Counted from the first letter of the stretch, positions 11,641 through 24,663 are shown. The stretch: DNA of 64,000 nt from Cephalopachus bancanus (GCA_027257055.1 JAPVLO010000055.1:7897501-7961500); one strand, 5' to 3'. Program-made: numbers and translations. The notes: generated by a model not told the origin, from the letters alone.

Positions 11641-13165
11641 AATGATTGTTTTCTTTTTTAAAGGTCATTTTTTGTTTGTTCTTTTTTTAAATTTGAGATT
11701 CAAGATAATATATGCATGCTTGTTACGTGGACACATTGTGTAGTGGGAGGGAAGGGGCTGGGTCTCATGTGGCCCATTCCCTAGATAGTGAACATTGTGC
11801 CCCACAGGTAGTTTCTAAACCCTAGTCCTCCTCCCCACCTCTCCCTTATTGGTGTCCCCAGTGTCTGTTATTTTCATCTTTGTGACCACTTAGCTTCCAT
11901 ATATGAGTGAGAACATAAGGTGTTTGGTTTTCTGTTTCTGAGTCAGTTCACTTAGGATGATGATCTCAAGTTCCATCTATTTTGCTGTAAAAGACATGAT
12001 TTCATTCTCTTTTCTGGCTACATAGTATTACATGGTGTATACATACCACTTTTTCTTCATCCAGTCAATTGTTGGTGGGCACTTAGGTTGGTTCCATGAT
12101 TTTGCTATTGTGAATAATGCTGCAATGAACTCATGAGTACAGGTGTCTTTTTTTGTACTTTTTTTCCTTTTCCTTTGGATAGATCTCTACTAGTGGGATT
12201 GCTAGGTCAAATGGTAATTCATGTTTTAATTATTTGAAAAAATCTCCATGCTGTCTTCTATAGAGATTGAACTAGTTTACAATCCCACCAACAGTAGATG
12301 AGCATTCTATTTTCTCTTCAGATCCACCCACATCTGTTGTTGTTTGACTTTCTGATAATAGCCATTCTGACTGGTGTGAGGTGATATCTCACTGAGGTTT
12401 TAACTTGCATTTCTTTGATGATTAGTAATGTTGAACACTTTTTCATATGTTCATTGACCCCCTATGTGCCTTCTTCTGAGAAGTGTCTATTTATGTATTT
12501 TGTCCACTTTTCGATGGGTTATTTATTTTTTGTGTGTTGAATTGTTTGAGTTCCTGAGTATCACATGTTCTCACTCATATAGTCGACCTTGAACATCCAA
12601 TGTAATACTATAAGAAAATGACTGACAGTGGTGGGAAACTATGGGGGGGGAGGGAGATGGGATTAACGGTAGTAAATATCTGTCTGGGGACGGGGAAACA
12701 CCTCTTATCAACAAGGGTGCCTGAACGAAGCATATTTGTATACCTAACCCTTAACTGTACCCCACAATATCATAATAAAAAATATTGATTAAAAACAAAA
12801 AGGAGTTCCTTGTCAATTCTGGATATTACCCCTTTTTCTGAGGCATAATTTGCAAATATTTTGTCTCACTTAGTAGGTTTTCTGTTCACTCTGTTGATTA
12901 TTTCTATTGCTGTGCAAGAAGTTTTTAGTTTAATTAAGTCCCATTTGTCTATTTTTTCTTGCAATTGCTTTTTGGTCTTTGTCATAAATTCTTTGCCTAG
13001 GCCAATGTCCAGAAGAATGCTTCTAAGTGGTTTTCTTCTAGGATTTTCATATTTTTAGGTCTTACATTTATGTCTTTGGTCCATCTTGAGTTAATTTTTG
13101 AACATGGTGAGATATAGGGGTTCAGTTTAATTCTTCTGCATATAGCTAGGAAAAATGGTTATTTT
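11640..13165 (-). mobile_element. L1 3' fragment (ORF2 C-terminus plus 3' UTR), antisense
   Basis: The plus strand begins with a T-rich stretch and 3' UTR text (TATGCATGCTTGTTACGTGG, CCCCACAGGTAGTTTCTAAA). It then gives the complement of ORF2: TTCCATATATGAGTGAGAAC, GGCTACATAGTATTACATGG, TTGCTATTGTGAATAATGCT, GTGGGATTGCTAGGTCAAAT, TTTCTGATAATAGCCATTCT. After the nested insertion it resumes with GTCAATTCTGGATATTACCC and TGGTCCATCTTGAGTTAATT. It is 5' truncated and non-coding. Confidence 0.88.
12556..12802 (+). mobile_element. Young L1 3' end nested in the minus-strand L1
   Basis: The text runs GAGTATCACATGTTCTCACT, then TATAAGAAAATGACTGACAG, a G-rich block with GGGGGGGGAGGGAGATGGGA, ACAAGGGTGCCTGAACG, and TAACTGTACCCCACAATATC with an A-rich tail. 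The same order is seen in the 3' end of the large L1 at 46054-46296. GAGTTCCT occurs at 12548-12555 and 12803-12810 as target-site duplication. The copy is truncated to about 247 bases. Confidence 0.88.
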
Positions 13166-16100
13166 GAGAAATGGTTGTTTTCTATCATAAATATCTATAG
13201 TTAGTAGGTACAAAAATTAAAAATTAAAAGGGCACAAACACTAAGAAGTAGTCACATATTTACTTTTAAAACCCTGTATAAATTAATCTCTTTCTGTGAT
13301 GATTTAGTGACTAATTGAGCACTTTAACATTCATTTAAAAATTAGACGTGCTGCATTAAAAATATCCCAAAGTAACCCTTTCTAATCTTATCAACTGTTA
13401 TAAGTCTTCCAGCACAGCATGGATACACTTTTAGATAATTTTAAATCCATAAATATTCCCAAAATATGGAAACCTGAGACTGCTCTTGGTAGAATTCATG
13501 AATTTCCCCTGGAAATGTATCTCACAGATTCAGTTTTGAGACTTTTTACCCCTTTGATTTGATTTTTTCTTGAGCTCTATCATGAGTTCTGAGTGAATAT
13601 ATTTATCTCAGTTTGTCTAAAAAGGCACTCTTGGATCTGGAGTTTGAACTTGGTGACAGATTGAAAATTGAAACTGGCTTTTAAAAGTGACATTTTGGTT
13701 AAAAGTCATTTCCACTAAGAAAAACAGCTTTTAGAAAGTGTATATTAAATAACATTCTAGAAGTAGGCCCTAACTGGCTGTCACTAAATCTTACCCTGGC
13801 AATGTATCTGAAATTCTGTGGCCTGGTTGAGAGCAAAGTGTCTTCTTATAGTACAGAGGAAAGGTTTTGCTCCAAAATTTCTTTCCCTGGGATGACAGAA
13901 AAGCAAATCACATAACCAAAGTCAAAGTTTCAATTTGAAATATAGACTCTTCCTGTGAAGATTCTCTCTGTTGACCATAATCTTTCAGCATGAGATGTGA
14001 AAATAGGCTCCACATAGTGTCACAAGGATAAGCACAACAAAGATGGATCACCAACTGATTAATTTCAATAAACTCAAGTCTGAAAAGAAGCAGTTTGTAC
14101 TACAGGAAAAAGCTATTTTTCAGAACCAATGCCCTTAAAAACTCGGCCTTACCTTTGTAGAATATCCTTAGGTAGGTGAAACATTCTCACAACTTTATTT
14201 TAAGATACATATCTTTAGTTTTGATAACTTTGAAATTACCTCACATGTAATTTATAGACATTTAGTAAATTAGAATGAGCAAGTCATTTGATAAAACACC
14301 TCTTTGATGCAGACTCCTGGAAAGACTTCGACACACATGAGAAACTATACCCGGATGTCTATTAAGTCAGAATATATGTTTAATTTATTAGGCAGATATG
14401 GGGAAGGAGATGTCAAATCAGAAACGAGAAAGAAAAAAAGGTAAACAGAATTGGTAAAAAGAGAGAATTTAGTAAGAGATGAAGAAAATGGAGATGGAAA
14501 GGAGAAGAAGTCAAAAGAAAAAAAACCAAAAAGTTTTGATTGGACTGTGGATTTCTGAATAGCGTCAGCTAGTGCCTGGTGCTTTGAGAAGTTAATTATC
14601 TGACTAAACACTGTTCACAGCCTTTCAATGGCTCTCCATTCCTCTAACTTTTAGAGATTTTTTATGACTAGAATAACCAGAGCAGCTCACAGGAAGAAAA
14701 TTGTTTTCTGCGCTGTAACATCAGCAGCCAGAAATGTGTGCACCTAGGGACCTGGCTCACAGGTCAGAAGTTCAACACCTCTAGCCTTGCTCTGCTTTGG
14801 GAAAGGTCCTCGTGGTAGGTGTGAAGGCAACATTCCGCAATATACAACCTCGAGGACCACCAAGAACCACATATATTGAAAAGAGTTTGAAAAGTGACTG
14901 CCTATCTGAAAAAGAGGTATGGCTTTTCTCTAGTTCATGCATTTGTTTTTCATGTTTAACAAGCTGACAGGAGCTATTACTCAAAGACTCATGGCCGACT
15001 TACTGGTTACTCCAACACAAACAAATCATCACCAGACTGTCAGGACCTCGACAGTGTCCACTCTACTAAAAACGCTTAATGCATTTCCTGCAACTGCAGT
15101 GACACATGTGAAGTGAGTTACCCTTTCAAATCCTTTACTCCCCCTCCAAAACAACCCCAAGTATTCGCTGTGCTTTTATTAAAAAGTGGAAGCCAAGATT
15201 TTCCTCAAAGGTGGGGTGTGGGAAACAAATGAGCAAACAAAATCAGGGTGAGTTCAGAATGCCTCATAACCAGGTCACCATCTGCTTTCATCCTTAATCA
15301 GATAATTGATCTCCCCTGAACCATTTATGCTCCCAGCTAAGTTTTCTACAGAGATGCCCATGCCCTTAAGCATCAGGCATTTAGAAAAAGTAAATCCAAT
15401 TGCAGTCCAAGTTAGGAAACATTCTGGAATACATCACTGGATCAAACTGTGGCTCCACCTGGGAGGAACACATTTCTTGGAGTGTTGACTGAAATATAAG
15501 GCTGGTTCAAGACTTCGATTATTTAACAGAGACCTTTCATTAAAATTCTGAGTGTGTCTTCTTGCAGGATTTGATGCTGAGACAAAAGAGAAAATTAGAT
15601 TGTTGTGGTTTTTTATTCATGGACGTCTCTGAAGGGACGTGTGTACCTTGTCATTTCTGACCAGAATGTGAGAGCTTGCCTTGCTCTGCTCTCTCAGACT
15701 ACTGCCTTCCCATGTCACAAGGCCCCCCTGAGACTCCAACTATAGTCACCAAGCCCCTGTGCGTGGGACACAGCGTTCTGCCTTCACAGCTGTTGCCATA
15801 TGCTCGAATTGCCAGACAGTTTAGGACAGATTAGAGAAAGTCACTTTTGACTAGCTTATTAGGAGAGGCAGTCATCATTAGCATACTAAACTACGTAGGC
15901 CTAAACTGTTCAGTCCCTAGCGAGCCTCCAAGACTAGTTCTCTCTCCTCTAATTAATGAATAGTATTAGTAATTAAGAGAGCTTCACATGACGGAACTGC
16001 TGTACCCCTCCAAGACAATTTTGTCTTTGTTCAAAGGTAATAAAGAGTAAACATGAAGTTGAGATAAACTCAGCTAGACAAGAATCAAATGCCCTACAAA

Positions 16101-16758
16101 TCACCACGATTTTTAATTTCTACAATTCTGAAAATTCAGCCCACCAAAGGGACCAAATAGCCTGTTGTCTGCAAGGGTTGATTAATAATTCTGCACTTTT
16201 GACTCAGCTGAATGTTTTCTTTGCATTTGTCCAAGTATCGAAAGAAGATAAGAACTAAATGACAGCCTAAAAGGTATTAAATAAACATATACACAAACAT
16301 ACTGTATCATATCTGCCTTCTATTCCTTCAGATTGGCAGATGTCACACTGATGTAGGCAACAGGAGATGTGGTTCACATCTAAAAAAAATATCCTGCAGT
16401 CATTTTTGTCTGTTAAATTATTTTATTAAATTAGTGCCTGTGACTTCAGTGAAGGAGACAAAAAATGTAAAATGTTAACCAGGCTAGCAGTCAGGTGGGT
16501 GTGCTTTGTCTTTGATTTGTCATTCAATTAAGGGTCAAGAGATTAAATTTCATCTCTCACAGTTAAGGTCAGACACCTCCCCCTTGTGGTTCAATGTAAC
16601 TGGCTCAATTCTGTTACAACCTGTGTTCAGGTGTCCACCAGCTTTCACAGGTAGGCCATGGACAGAGAGTTTTATGACATCTGTGTCATTACCACCAATC
16701 TTACCCTGTCCTTAAGTGAGAACAAGCCACGACAAACATACGACCTTGATGCTGGTAA
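13166..16758. other. Unassigned sequence, possible conserved element near 15.9-16.3 kb
   Basis: About 3.6 kb without any gene or clear repeat. From about 15930 to 16260 homeodomain-type ATTA cores and other factor-like words are dense: AATTAATGAATAGTATTAGT, TTGTTCAAAGG and TTGATTAATAATTCTGCAC. This style is often seen in conserved developmental enhancers, but no conservation test was possible. Confidence 0.4.
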
Positions 16759-17470
16759 AAAGTAATTCAGATTAGAAAAAAATATAAAGACTTACCTTAG
16801 GAAACCAGCAAATTAGGAAACAATGTAATTGCAACAAACATTAAAGATGAAGATAGTCAAAATACTTAAAGACACATTTACAATAAAAATCTCAAACTAT
16901 TAATAAATAAAATACATTAATAGACAAGTCACAAAAGCAAAAATATATATGACAGGTAGCACATAAAGCATATTCAATAACACCCCTGATAAAATAATGA
17001 GACATTAAAATAATACTTAATTTTTACATTAGCAAAGATTTTTAATACACACAATGATGAATGGGATGTAATAGAAAAAAATGAACATCTTCTTTGGCAT
17101 TTGACATTTGGCACAAACTTTCTGAAGGCAACTTGACTCAATGATTCCATGTCTCCAAGTCAAGGATTTTTAAACAAAAATATTCTCCTCAACATTATGA
17201 AGAATCACAAAGACTTTCATACCAATATTGGAGACAAAATTAAATAAATTATGAAGTGGCATACATTAGAATATTGTGCAGCATTAAAATGCATTGTACA
17301 AAGTATTTTAAATGACATGAGTGAGGACATTTTGTAAGTTTTAGAAAAACAAAGTAGAATACAAGGATTTACATATGAAAAAATCCTACTGTTTAGAAGT
17401 ACATCAGCAAAATATGGGAAGAAAACATACAAATATGGTAATGATGGTCACTTCATTGTCTTTCTCTTTG
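16759..17470 (+). mobile_element. Old L1M 3' region
   Basis: The second half contains AAATTATGAAGTGGCATACA, GAATATTGTGCAGCATTAAA and GTATTTTAAATGACATGAG. This follows the ORF2/3' UTR junction of old L1M elements, in which a picture of 'one position per cycle' text precedes the UTR. The first half is AT-rich and only loosely matched. Ends are approximate. Confidence 0.45.
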
Positions 17471-19839
17471 TACTTTGTACTAATTTTCTTCAATGAAAAG
17501 TTACAGAAAAACGTGGAAGAATGCAAGTTCTCTTGCTCCTTTAAAGATCTGTGGTAGATATGATTTTTACAATTAAAAGAGTCTGAAAGTGGATCCTTCA
17601 CTAGAGTGATTGTTTGTTTTTCAGATTTGGCATTATATAAACTTTATGAGACCAGGTGTCTTAGCTTCCATAGCTTCAGAACCTCGAGTCTTTCCTTACC
17701 ATCTTTTCCTCCTTCAACCTTCATACAAACCACCCATTCTCTTCAGACTCTAAGAAGAAAAATAAACTTAATTCATATCTGAATAAGAAGAAAAAAGCTC
17801 TGAACATTACCATTCTCAGTTATCTTGTCTTCACAATGTTTTCCACAACTATTTAACTGAATTCTAAGAACTGCTTCTATCATAGACAAAATTGAAGGGA
17901 GAAATGCCAGCGCTGTGATTAGGAAGGAATTATCAAGGAAAATGAAATATATGCATCGCCCCAATATTATTCCTTCTTGATCTTAGATATGGCAAGATTA
18001 TTCTATAAGTATGAATGCTAGCTGAGCAGTGTACACTGCAGTTAGAATGAAAGTTCCTTCCATGTAGACTTCTGTTTGCCATGCAATTCAATTCTCATCT
18101 TTCTGTCGGCTTAATGTCTACGTATTTCTCACTATGTCCTCTCCAAATCTCTCTTTAAAATATAAAACTCTTCTCAATACACTCAAACCATATAGATGCT
18201 CTTTGACCTTAACTCCTCCTACTACCATGTGGACTTGGTTCCTACTCAGGTCCTTTCACAGGTATGGATCTGGGATCTTTCTTTCTCATTAGTCTAGCAC
18301 TCTTCATCGTTCTATCATGTGGATCCTCTCGTCCTTGGAACATGTGTAACCCTTTTTCTTACTCTGCGTGCTTAACGGTGTGCAGCTTATGCTGTAGGGT
18401 GTGCAGCTTATGCTGTAGTGGTAAATTGTTGCCACATGGCATGCATGAAAATATCTGTATTCTGTCCTCATATCTGACTGATGCTTTCTCTGACTATCCC
18501 ATATGAATGGAAGATAAATTTTTCGGAGAATTGTGACAGTATACTAATGCCTCTTCTGCTAGTATGCAATTGTAAAGTCTAGTGGTATTCTTTATCCAAA
18601 GGCTTTGTAAGTCAAAATTTTATTTCCTCTCAGGTAACTTTTAAAGTCATTGTTTTAAGTGTCTGAGATGTCATGATATTATATGGCTTGGTATAATGTT
18701 TTTTTCTTTCATTGTGCTGGACACTGGGTGAGCTCTTTCCATTTCAAAGTTCATATCTTTGTTACTGAGAAATGATCTTCAAAGATTTCATTAAAGATCT
18801 CTCATTTTTTTTTATTTGTCTGTGAACACTATTGTTTAGATGGTATATCTTATAGACTGAGTCCCTAATTTTCTTAACTTTCTATTATCTAACTCTTGGT
18901 TTTATCCTCAATTTTCTGGGAAATTTCCTCAAATTTGCCTTCCATTTTTGCTACTGAATTACTAAATTTTTATTTCAATGAACTGTTCTTGATTCTTGCC
19001 TTAATGTCTCAGCTTTATTTGAACAGAGTTAGCAGTCATCTTAAGAGTATTAAAACCAAGTCACTCTTCCCCAAAAGTCCTTTTATTGTTGATCTAGGAG
19101 TAACTCAGACTTTGACTCATCTTCTCTGTGTTATTTCCCGCAAGTTCCTGTCTCAAACAAGGTGGAAAGTTTGACAACTACCTATTACATAAATCCCCTT
19201 TCTGAGGTATCTGCCTGCTGACTTACACATTCAACTGACCCTTGTTCCCAAAGCCCAAATGAGTCCAGGGAGGATGGAGCTCATCTCTTGTTGCTGAACC
19301 TCACATTTGGATTGAAAGAGTCATTCACAATATAATTTATTTAATGAGAGTCATGCCAAATGCCTTGCCTAAGCATATCTTATTTAAACTCTTTGGGAAA
19401 AGGGAATTAGATTCAGTATGGGCTGCAAAATTAGGAATTAGGGATTAGGAGTGATTTCTAGAAATAGAAAACTTGCTTGTTTGTCTCTGCCCTGTAGTAG
19501 TAGGGATTGAGGTAAAGGGAGCTTTAACAGTAAAGAGAATAAAACAATCCTCCCCCCAAATATAAAGTCTCTTAGTATCAGGGAACATTCGGTAGATTCA
19601 TGGTCCAATCAGGAAGGAACATCAAAATATGCCCTCTCCCCACTGAATTTCAAGTCACTGCTTCTCAGACACTGTGGTTCTAGGCAGATAACCTGACCTG
19701 ATAATCATAGAAAATAGATTAAACACGACTCCTCAAGCCATTTAGCTTTATTTTTCAGACTATTTGGCCTCTCCTTTTCTATCTTCTTCTTGATTTAGAT
19801 GATTGTCAGGCTTCCTCAAAGTGTAGATAATAGCAGTAA
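17471..19839. other. Mostly unassigned; possible old repeat at 18690-19030
   Basis: No gene is seen. A stretch from 18690 (TCATTGTGCTGGACACTGGG) through TTTTCTGGGAAATTTCCTCA resembles a widespread ancient mammalian repeat whose family I could not settle. A short exact tandem duplication sits at 18377-18417. Confidence 0.4.
18377..18417. repeat. 21-base tandem duplication
   Basis: GGTGTGCAGCTTATGCTGTA occurs twice in a row, at 18377-18396 and 18398-18417, without a mismatch. Confidence 0.95.
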
Positions 19840-20035
19840 TAATAAAGTCTAGCAATTTGAGCACTTACAGTATACCAGGTACTCTGAGGTACTGTACTTA
19901 TAGAATTTCAGTTAATTCGGGAAATAATCTATTTGAGATAGGTAATATTATATCTATTTTATAAATTACAACCTGAAGCTCTGAGAGCTCAAATAACTTA
20001 TTCATAGTCACACACACCCTTTTGTTTTTTATGTA
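19840..20035 (-). repeat. MIR SINE, antisense
   Basis: GAGCACTTACAGTATACCAG, GATAGGTAATATTATATCTA, TTTATAAATTACAACCTGAA and AGCTCAAATAACTTATTCAT follow the reversed MIR core and its 3' end. Confidence 0.65.
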
Positions 20036-20714
20036 TTTCACATTCCCTTTGTTTCCACTTACAAATTCTCAGCTCTGTCTGTAATTGTAAGATAGCAAAA
20101 TAGAAGACTAATGGGAAACAATGCACCCTGAATAGCTAAGAAATCTTAAGAAAACAGGAAGAACACATTTTTCAAAAATACCATTTTTAATTTCTATACT
20201 TCAGACTCTATTTCACTGGGTCTGAACCTCGTTTCATGTGGTTCTTGCTGGAGTAAAAAGCAGACAATTGGCATTGCAGATTAGTCAAGATGATAGCTCC
20301 CTATAGACATGAAAGCCTCCTTTATTGGAAGAAATAAAAGGAAAACGACCCAAAATCACAACCCTAGAATTATAACCTTATTCAAAGCTATAAGGCAGTA
20401 CCAGTTATCTGTTAAATTCACGCATACTTAAAAATTCCATAATGACCGTGTTGTGAATGCTAACTTCAAAAAATGATCAGACTTGTGTATAATGAACATT
20501 TTTTTCCTATAAAGGGGAAGCTAAATGGCACTTTTTTGTAGTAGATTGGAGATTTATTTCTATCAGAATTTTCCAGAATCTTCTGGATTTAATACAATGT
20601 ATCCTACTGTCAGAAGTATAATTTTAGATGAAAATATATACATATATGGTTACTGTGGCTTTAAAAATCAAAGATCTTTTTTTATCTGTGAGCACAGAAC
20701 ATTGCTATGAAAAA
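20036..20714. other. Unassigned non-coding sequence
   Basis: Nothing recognised on either strand; AT-rich, no long frame. Confidence 0.5.
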
Positions 20715-20862
20715 AATGGACCACTATTATCACCTTCATTTTGATGTAAAAGAGACATACAGAAAGAAGATAAATAGCACATTTAGGTCACTTGCCAGGA
20801 GCAAAAGAAGGGAATGAACCCAGAATTTTTCACTGACCTCTCAGTGTTTTCTTCACCAGAGT
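20715..20862 (-). repeat. MIR SINE, antisense
   Basis: CACTATTATCACCTTCATTT, TGATGTAAAAGAGACATACA, GTCACTTGCCAGGAGCAAAA and GGGAATGAACCCAG keep the reversed MIR order. Confidence 0.6.
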
Positions 20863-22224
20863 ACACCTTGTACACAAATGGAACATTGCTATAATAAAGT
20901 AAGATATTGATTTGGAGTTGTGGAATTGATATTATTGCCTTATCCTCACACTGAACATAAAAATGATCAAAACCATACTTAGGGCTGCTTCTTTGACTCT
21001 GTCCTTCCTTCCACTTTTTAGCCTTTGGGGAAGCATAAGCAGACACCAGAGTCAAAAGAACTAAAGAAAGCATGGATAGATGTCATCACTGAACAAGTTT
21101 TAAAACATCTAAACCATGAAGATATTTAAATTAAATTTTTCATGTAATAAAATAATTTGATTATAAGTGTGTACATCATGGAATTAAACTGTGATATGAA
21201 ATGTTATTGCTTTTATTTCTGTGTTAAAACATTAATATGGGAAAGGCAAATCCACAGAAACCTAGAGAAGAAAAAAGTCAGAACTCTCCTGGCTTACAGT
21301 GGGAAGAAACAGAGACTTGTAAATGTGTTCCCTGAGGTCCCAGTACCACTCATTAAAAGAGGAGGGCAACCCATAGCAGAAGAAAGCTGGGCACATTTTC
21401 TTTTTATTCTGATTACCTAGCAATCTGCAATTAGTATGAAGAATGTGGATATATTCAGTATCCAAGTGTAGTCAAGAATCTAAAAGTTAAAAATGAATAC
21501 ATTTGTCATTTGAAAATTTTAATAGCTGATAAATTATGTAGTTGTCTTTCATGTTGCATTTGGGGAAATGAGCATTAGAAGGCAGGTAGTTAACCCTGCC
21601 TGTTTAAATATCTTAGACCTATCATTCTCTTTCTTATAATGTGATTATATGTTTCACAGATTTTTTTTCCAATTACGCAACCACAAATGTGTGAAATCTA
21701 TACTTGGAACTTAATCATTGACAAGAGCCTGAAAAGGCTATTAAGTTGAGAATCTGCTAAACTAAAATCACCTTACAATTTGGACGAGTATAAGATAATG
21801 AATGGGACTCCATGAAACAAAAGACAGTATTTGAAATCAGGACTGTGTAAGGAAAATGGAGATCTATCATGGACAACACAAATTCTAAGTCTCTTCCATT
21901 TTTACATTATATGCCCTTACCTACATTAAAATTCAAAATAGAAGCTGTTTTCATGTAAAGGATACTCCTGAGCTAAGTATGACGTGTCAGAATTACTGGT
22001 AATTGGAACCACAGGCTTTCTGTGCACAAGACAGAAGAATATAAAAACATGCAAATTTCCTCTCTAATTCTTCAGCTCTGATAACATCCCTGCCAGAGAA
22101 AATATATAGTTGTACCAGGACTGCTTTTCCTAGAGAGTGTGTGATTAAATATTCACATGGTATTTGTCCAAGCCTGCTGGTGTTTTCCACCATATCAAAA
22201 ACATATAGGTTGTCTCCTCTTTCA
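20863..22224. other. Unassigned non-coding sequence
   Basis: No gene or named repeat. Open frames on both strands stay under 100 codons and show no domain. Confidence 0.5.
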
Positions 22225-22231
22225 CTCTCTC

Positions 22232-22233
22232 AG

Positions 22234-22274
<41 letters not shown>

Positions 22275-22323
22275 GTGTGTGTGTATATACATATGCATAC
22301 ATATATACATATATATATATATC
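22232..22323. repeat. Compound microsatellite (TC)n-(TA)n-(GT)n-(TA)n
   Basis: A (TC)13 run is followed by a (TA) run, a (GT)5 run and a palindrome-rich TACATATGCATACATATATA stretch, then a second (TA) run. The AT part could fold back on itself. Confidence 0.97.
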
Positions 22324-23612
22324 TCCCCACTGTCTCTCTCTTCTTCTTTCTTAAGCAGACGATGCTTTATATGTTCAAGCAAGAGTCTGGTACTCAAGGG
22401 CATTCTCAGCATTACTTTCCAGGGAGCATAAGACCCAAAATAGTCTCTTGAGTAGTTTTCTATCTGACAGGGAGAAAGGGAGAGGGAAAGGGGAAAGTGT
22501 GTATGTGGAGGGGGAGAGCACCTTTAGGGGAACCAGAAACACCATCTAATGCCACTGTCTCTAAAGCACAGCACACTTAGCCAACAGCTCCAGGCCAATT
22601 TCGGGTAAAGGTTCAAGCTCCTGCCTCCCACTGTTCCACGGGCAGCTGCTGAAACAGTCCTACGTTGCCAGGCTCCTTGAATGGGAAGATTGTTTATTTC
22701 AGTCCATTGTTTTGTGTGGACACTTATTAACCCGGCTGAATTTAGAGCAGGGAATTGCGCTCAATGTCTATTGATTAGCGGTCAGCAGTGCAGTAATCCT
22801 CCTGCTCTGATCAATGCAGGCAGCAGAGCAGGCCTCCCCACCCAACAGTGCCTTTTTCCTGGCCATTGATATGCATGTCAGAATGTGAGAGAAGCTGCAG
22901 GGAAGGTGAGCTGCCCTGTTAAGTGTTCCTAGTTATGGGAAATTCCCAGTGAGGGCCCACTGCTTTCTTGGTTAACCTTCTGCCAATTCTGAACAATGTT
23001 CAGCAACTTTTAACAAATAAGAACCATTGTAAGAGACAAAAGTAAAGTACACCCGTCATCATTTTTGAATTACAAATCACAATAGCCCTCTGGCCAGGTA
23101 GAAATTGACACCACCAACTGCCAAGATCTTAAATCTTTCCAGTATCCATGATATAATAAAGCAGTTGACAATTTGGTTTATTTGTTGAACTGAATTTCAT
23201 ACTTTACTATTTTAAATATTAGGGTAGTCACCTTTGTCTTGATTGTGCTATGTATGCATTTTTCCTGAACAAAAACAACTGATATGTAACCATTTCCTTT
23301 ATTTTATTTACAGTGATCTACTTTTTCTTTTAATCATTCGTAAAACAATTAAATTTATTGGTATATTTAAGGAGCCCATCTGGGAACTCATGTTTCTTAA
23401 AGAAATATTAAACAAGAATTTTCCAAATAAAGTCAAGTTAGTCCTTGCAAAATTGTGGTGCTTAAATGTGTTAAAATACAACCAAATATAGAAGTGTAAT
23501 ATCTCTTTGTAATTGCTGAGGATCCATTACTGATGCAATCTAGTTTCTTGGAGGCAAAGATTAGCATTTTTACTCATTTGCATTGTCCACCAGTCACTTT
23601 CCTATATAAAAA
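22324..23612. other. Unassigned sequence, possible conserved element near 22.68-22.91 kb
   Basis: No gene is seen. From about 22680 to 22910 the sequence is repeat-free, less AT-rich and rich in factor-like words: GTCTATTGATTAGCGG, CCATTGATATGCATGTCA (octamer-like). This could be a conserved enhancer, by appearance only. Confidence 0.4.
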
Positions 23613-23867
23613 GGTCTGTCAAATCTGTAATCCCAGCACTGTGGGAGGCCAAGGTGAGGGAATTGCCAGAGCCCACGGGTCTGAGAACAGCCTGGGCAAC
23701 TTGGCGAGACCTCATCTCTACAATAAATCAAAAAATTAGCAGAGTTGTAGGTAGCACGCGCCTGTAGTTCTGGCTATTTGGAGGACTGAGAAGGAAGGGT
23801 TGGCCGTGAATGTGCCACTGCACTCCAGCCTGGGTGATGGAGTGAGACTCCAACTCAAAAAAAAAAG
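23613..23867 (+). mobile_element. Old Alu SINE, truncated at both arms
   Basis: Starts inside the left arm (AATCTGTAATCCCAGCACTG). It keeps the CTACAATAAATCAAAAAATT linker and ends with GTGAGACTCCAACTC plus an A tail. The right arm lacks the GAGCCCAGCAGGTCGAGGC segment. Its left arm has CCCAGCACTGTGGGAGGCC, closer to ancestral Alu than the younger copies here. Confidence 0.88.
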
Positions 23868-24179
23868 AATAAATGGGCCCATCTCCTCTCCATACATAGG
23901 TGTGCTTATACTAGAAGCTTTAAAATGGGGAAAAAAATGAGTGTTGCTAACTCCCACATTCAGGACAGGGCAATACTCTTTCAGAGGGCTCTGCAGTTGT
24001 ACCTGCTGTGGGAAAAAATGGCCTGAGGCATCCTCTCCCCTACTGCACTCAGGAGTCCCTCCCTCCACCACAACTAACTCCACCACCAAGCACATTCTGC
24101 CTCTTAGGACTTACGGGCTTCTGAAATAACACTGTGCATTTCTTTCAAAATCTTAGCTACATAATGTGAACTCAACTGT

Positions 24180-24300
24180 GCTAATAATACACATAAACAC
24201 ACACCACATAAACACACAGGCACTGACCACACACACATGCATACAAGCTACACACACATACAGCACGTAATAGTAAAATGCACATGACACACACATACAG
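24180..24300. repeat. Degenerate (AC)n-rich tract
   Basis: Repeated CACACA, CACATA and CACATAAACACACA words with many interruptions over about 120 bases. Confidence 0.85.
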
Positions 24301-24341
24301 AATCACTTGCTAGGGCAGAATATCTTTAAAATATTTTTATA

Positions 24342-24632
24342 GGCCGGGTGTGGTGCTTCAAGCCTGTCATTCCAGCACTTTGGGAGGCCAAGAGAATTGC
24401 CTGAGCTCAGGAGTTCGAGATCAGCCTGGGCAACATGGTGAGACCTTGTCTCTACAATAAATAAAAAAAATAAGCCAGGTATGGTAGTGTGCGCCTGTAG
24501 TTTCAGCTACTTAGAAGGCTGAAGCGGAAGAATCGCCTAAGTCCAGCAGGTCGAGGCTGCGGTGGCTGTGAGCATGCCACTGCACTTCAGCCTGGGTGAC
24601 AGAGTGAGACACCAACTCAAAGGGGAAAAAAA
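24342..24632 (+). mobile_element. Alu SINE, diverged copy
   Basis: GGCCGGGTGTGGTGCTTCAA start, CAGCACTTTGGGAGGCCAAG followed by a short internal deletion, TCTACAATAAATAAAAAAAA linker, CAGGTCGAGGCTGCGGTGGC right arm and ACACCAACTC end. It shares the lineage-specific right arm with the younger copies but has an ancestral-looking left arm. Confidence 0.92.
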
Positions 24633-24663
24633 ATATATACATATATATATATTTTTTTTTATA
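24633..24663. repeat. (TA)n microsatellite at an Alu tail
   Basis: TATATACATATATATATATT followed by a T run, adjoining the A-rich tail of the preceding Alu. Confidence 0.9.
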
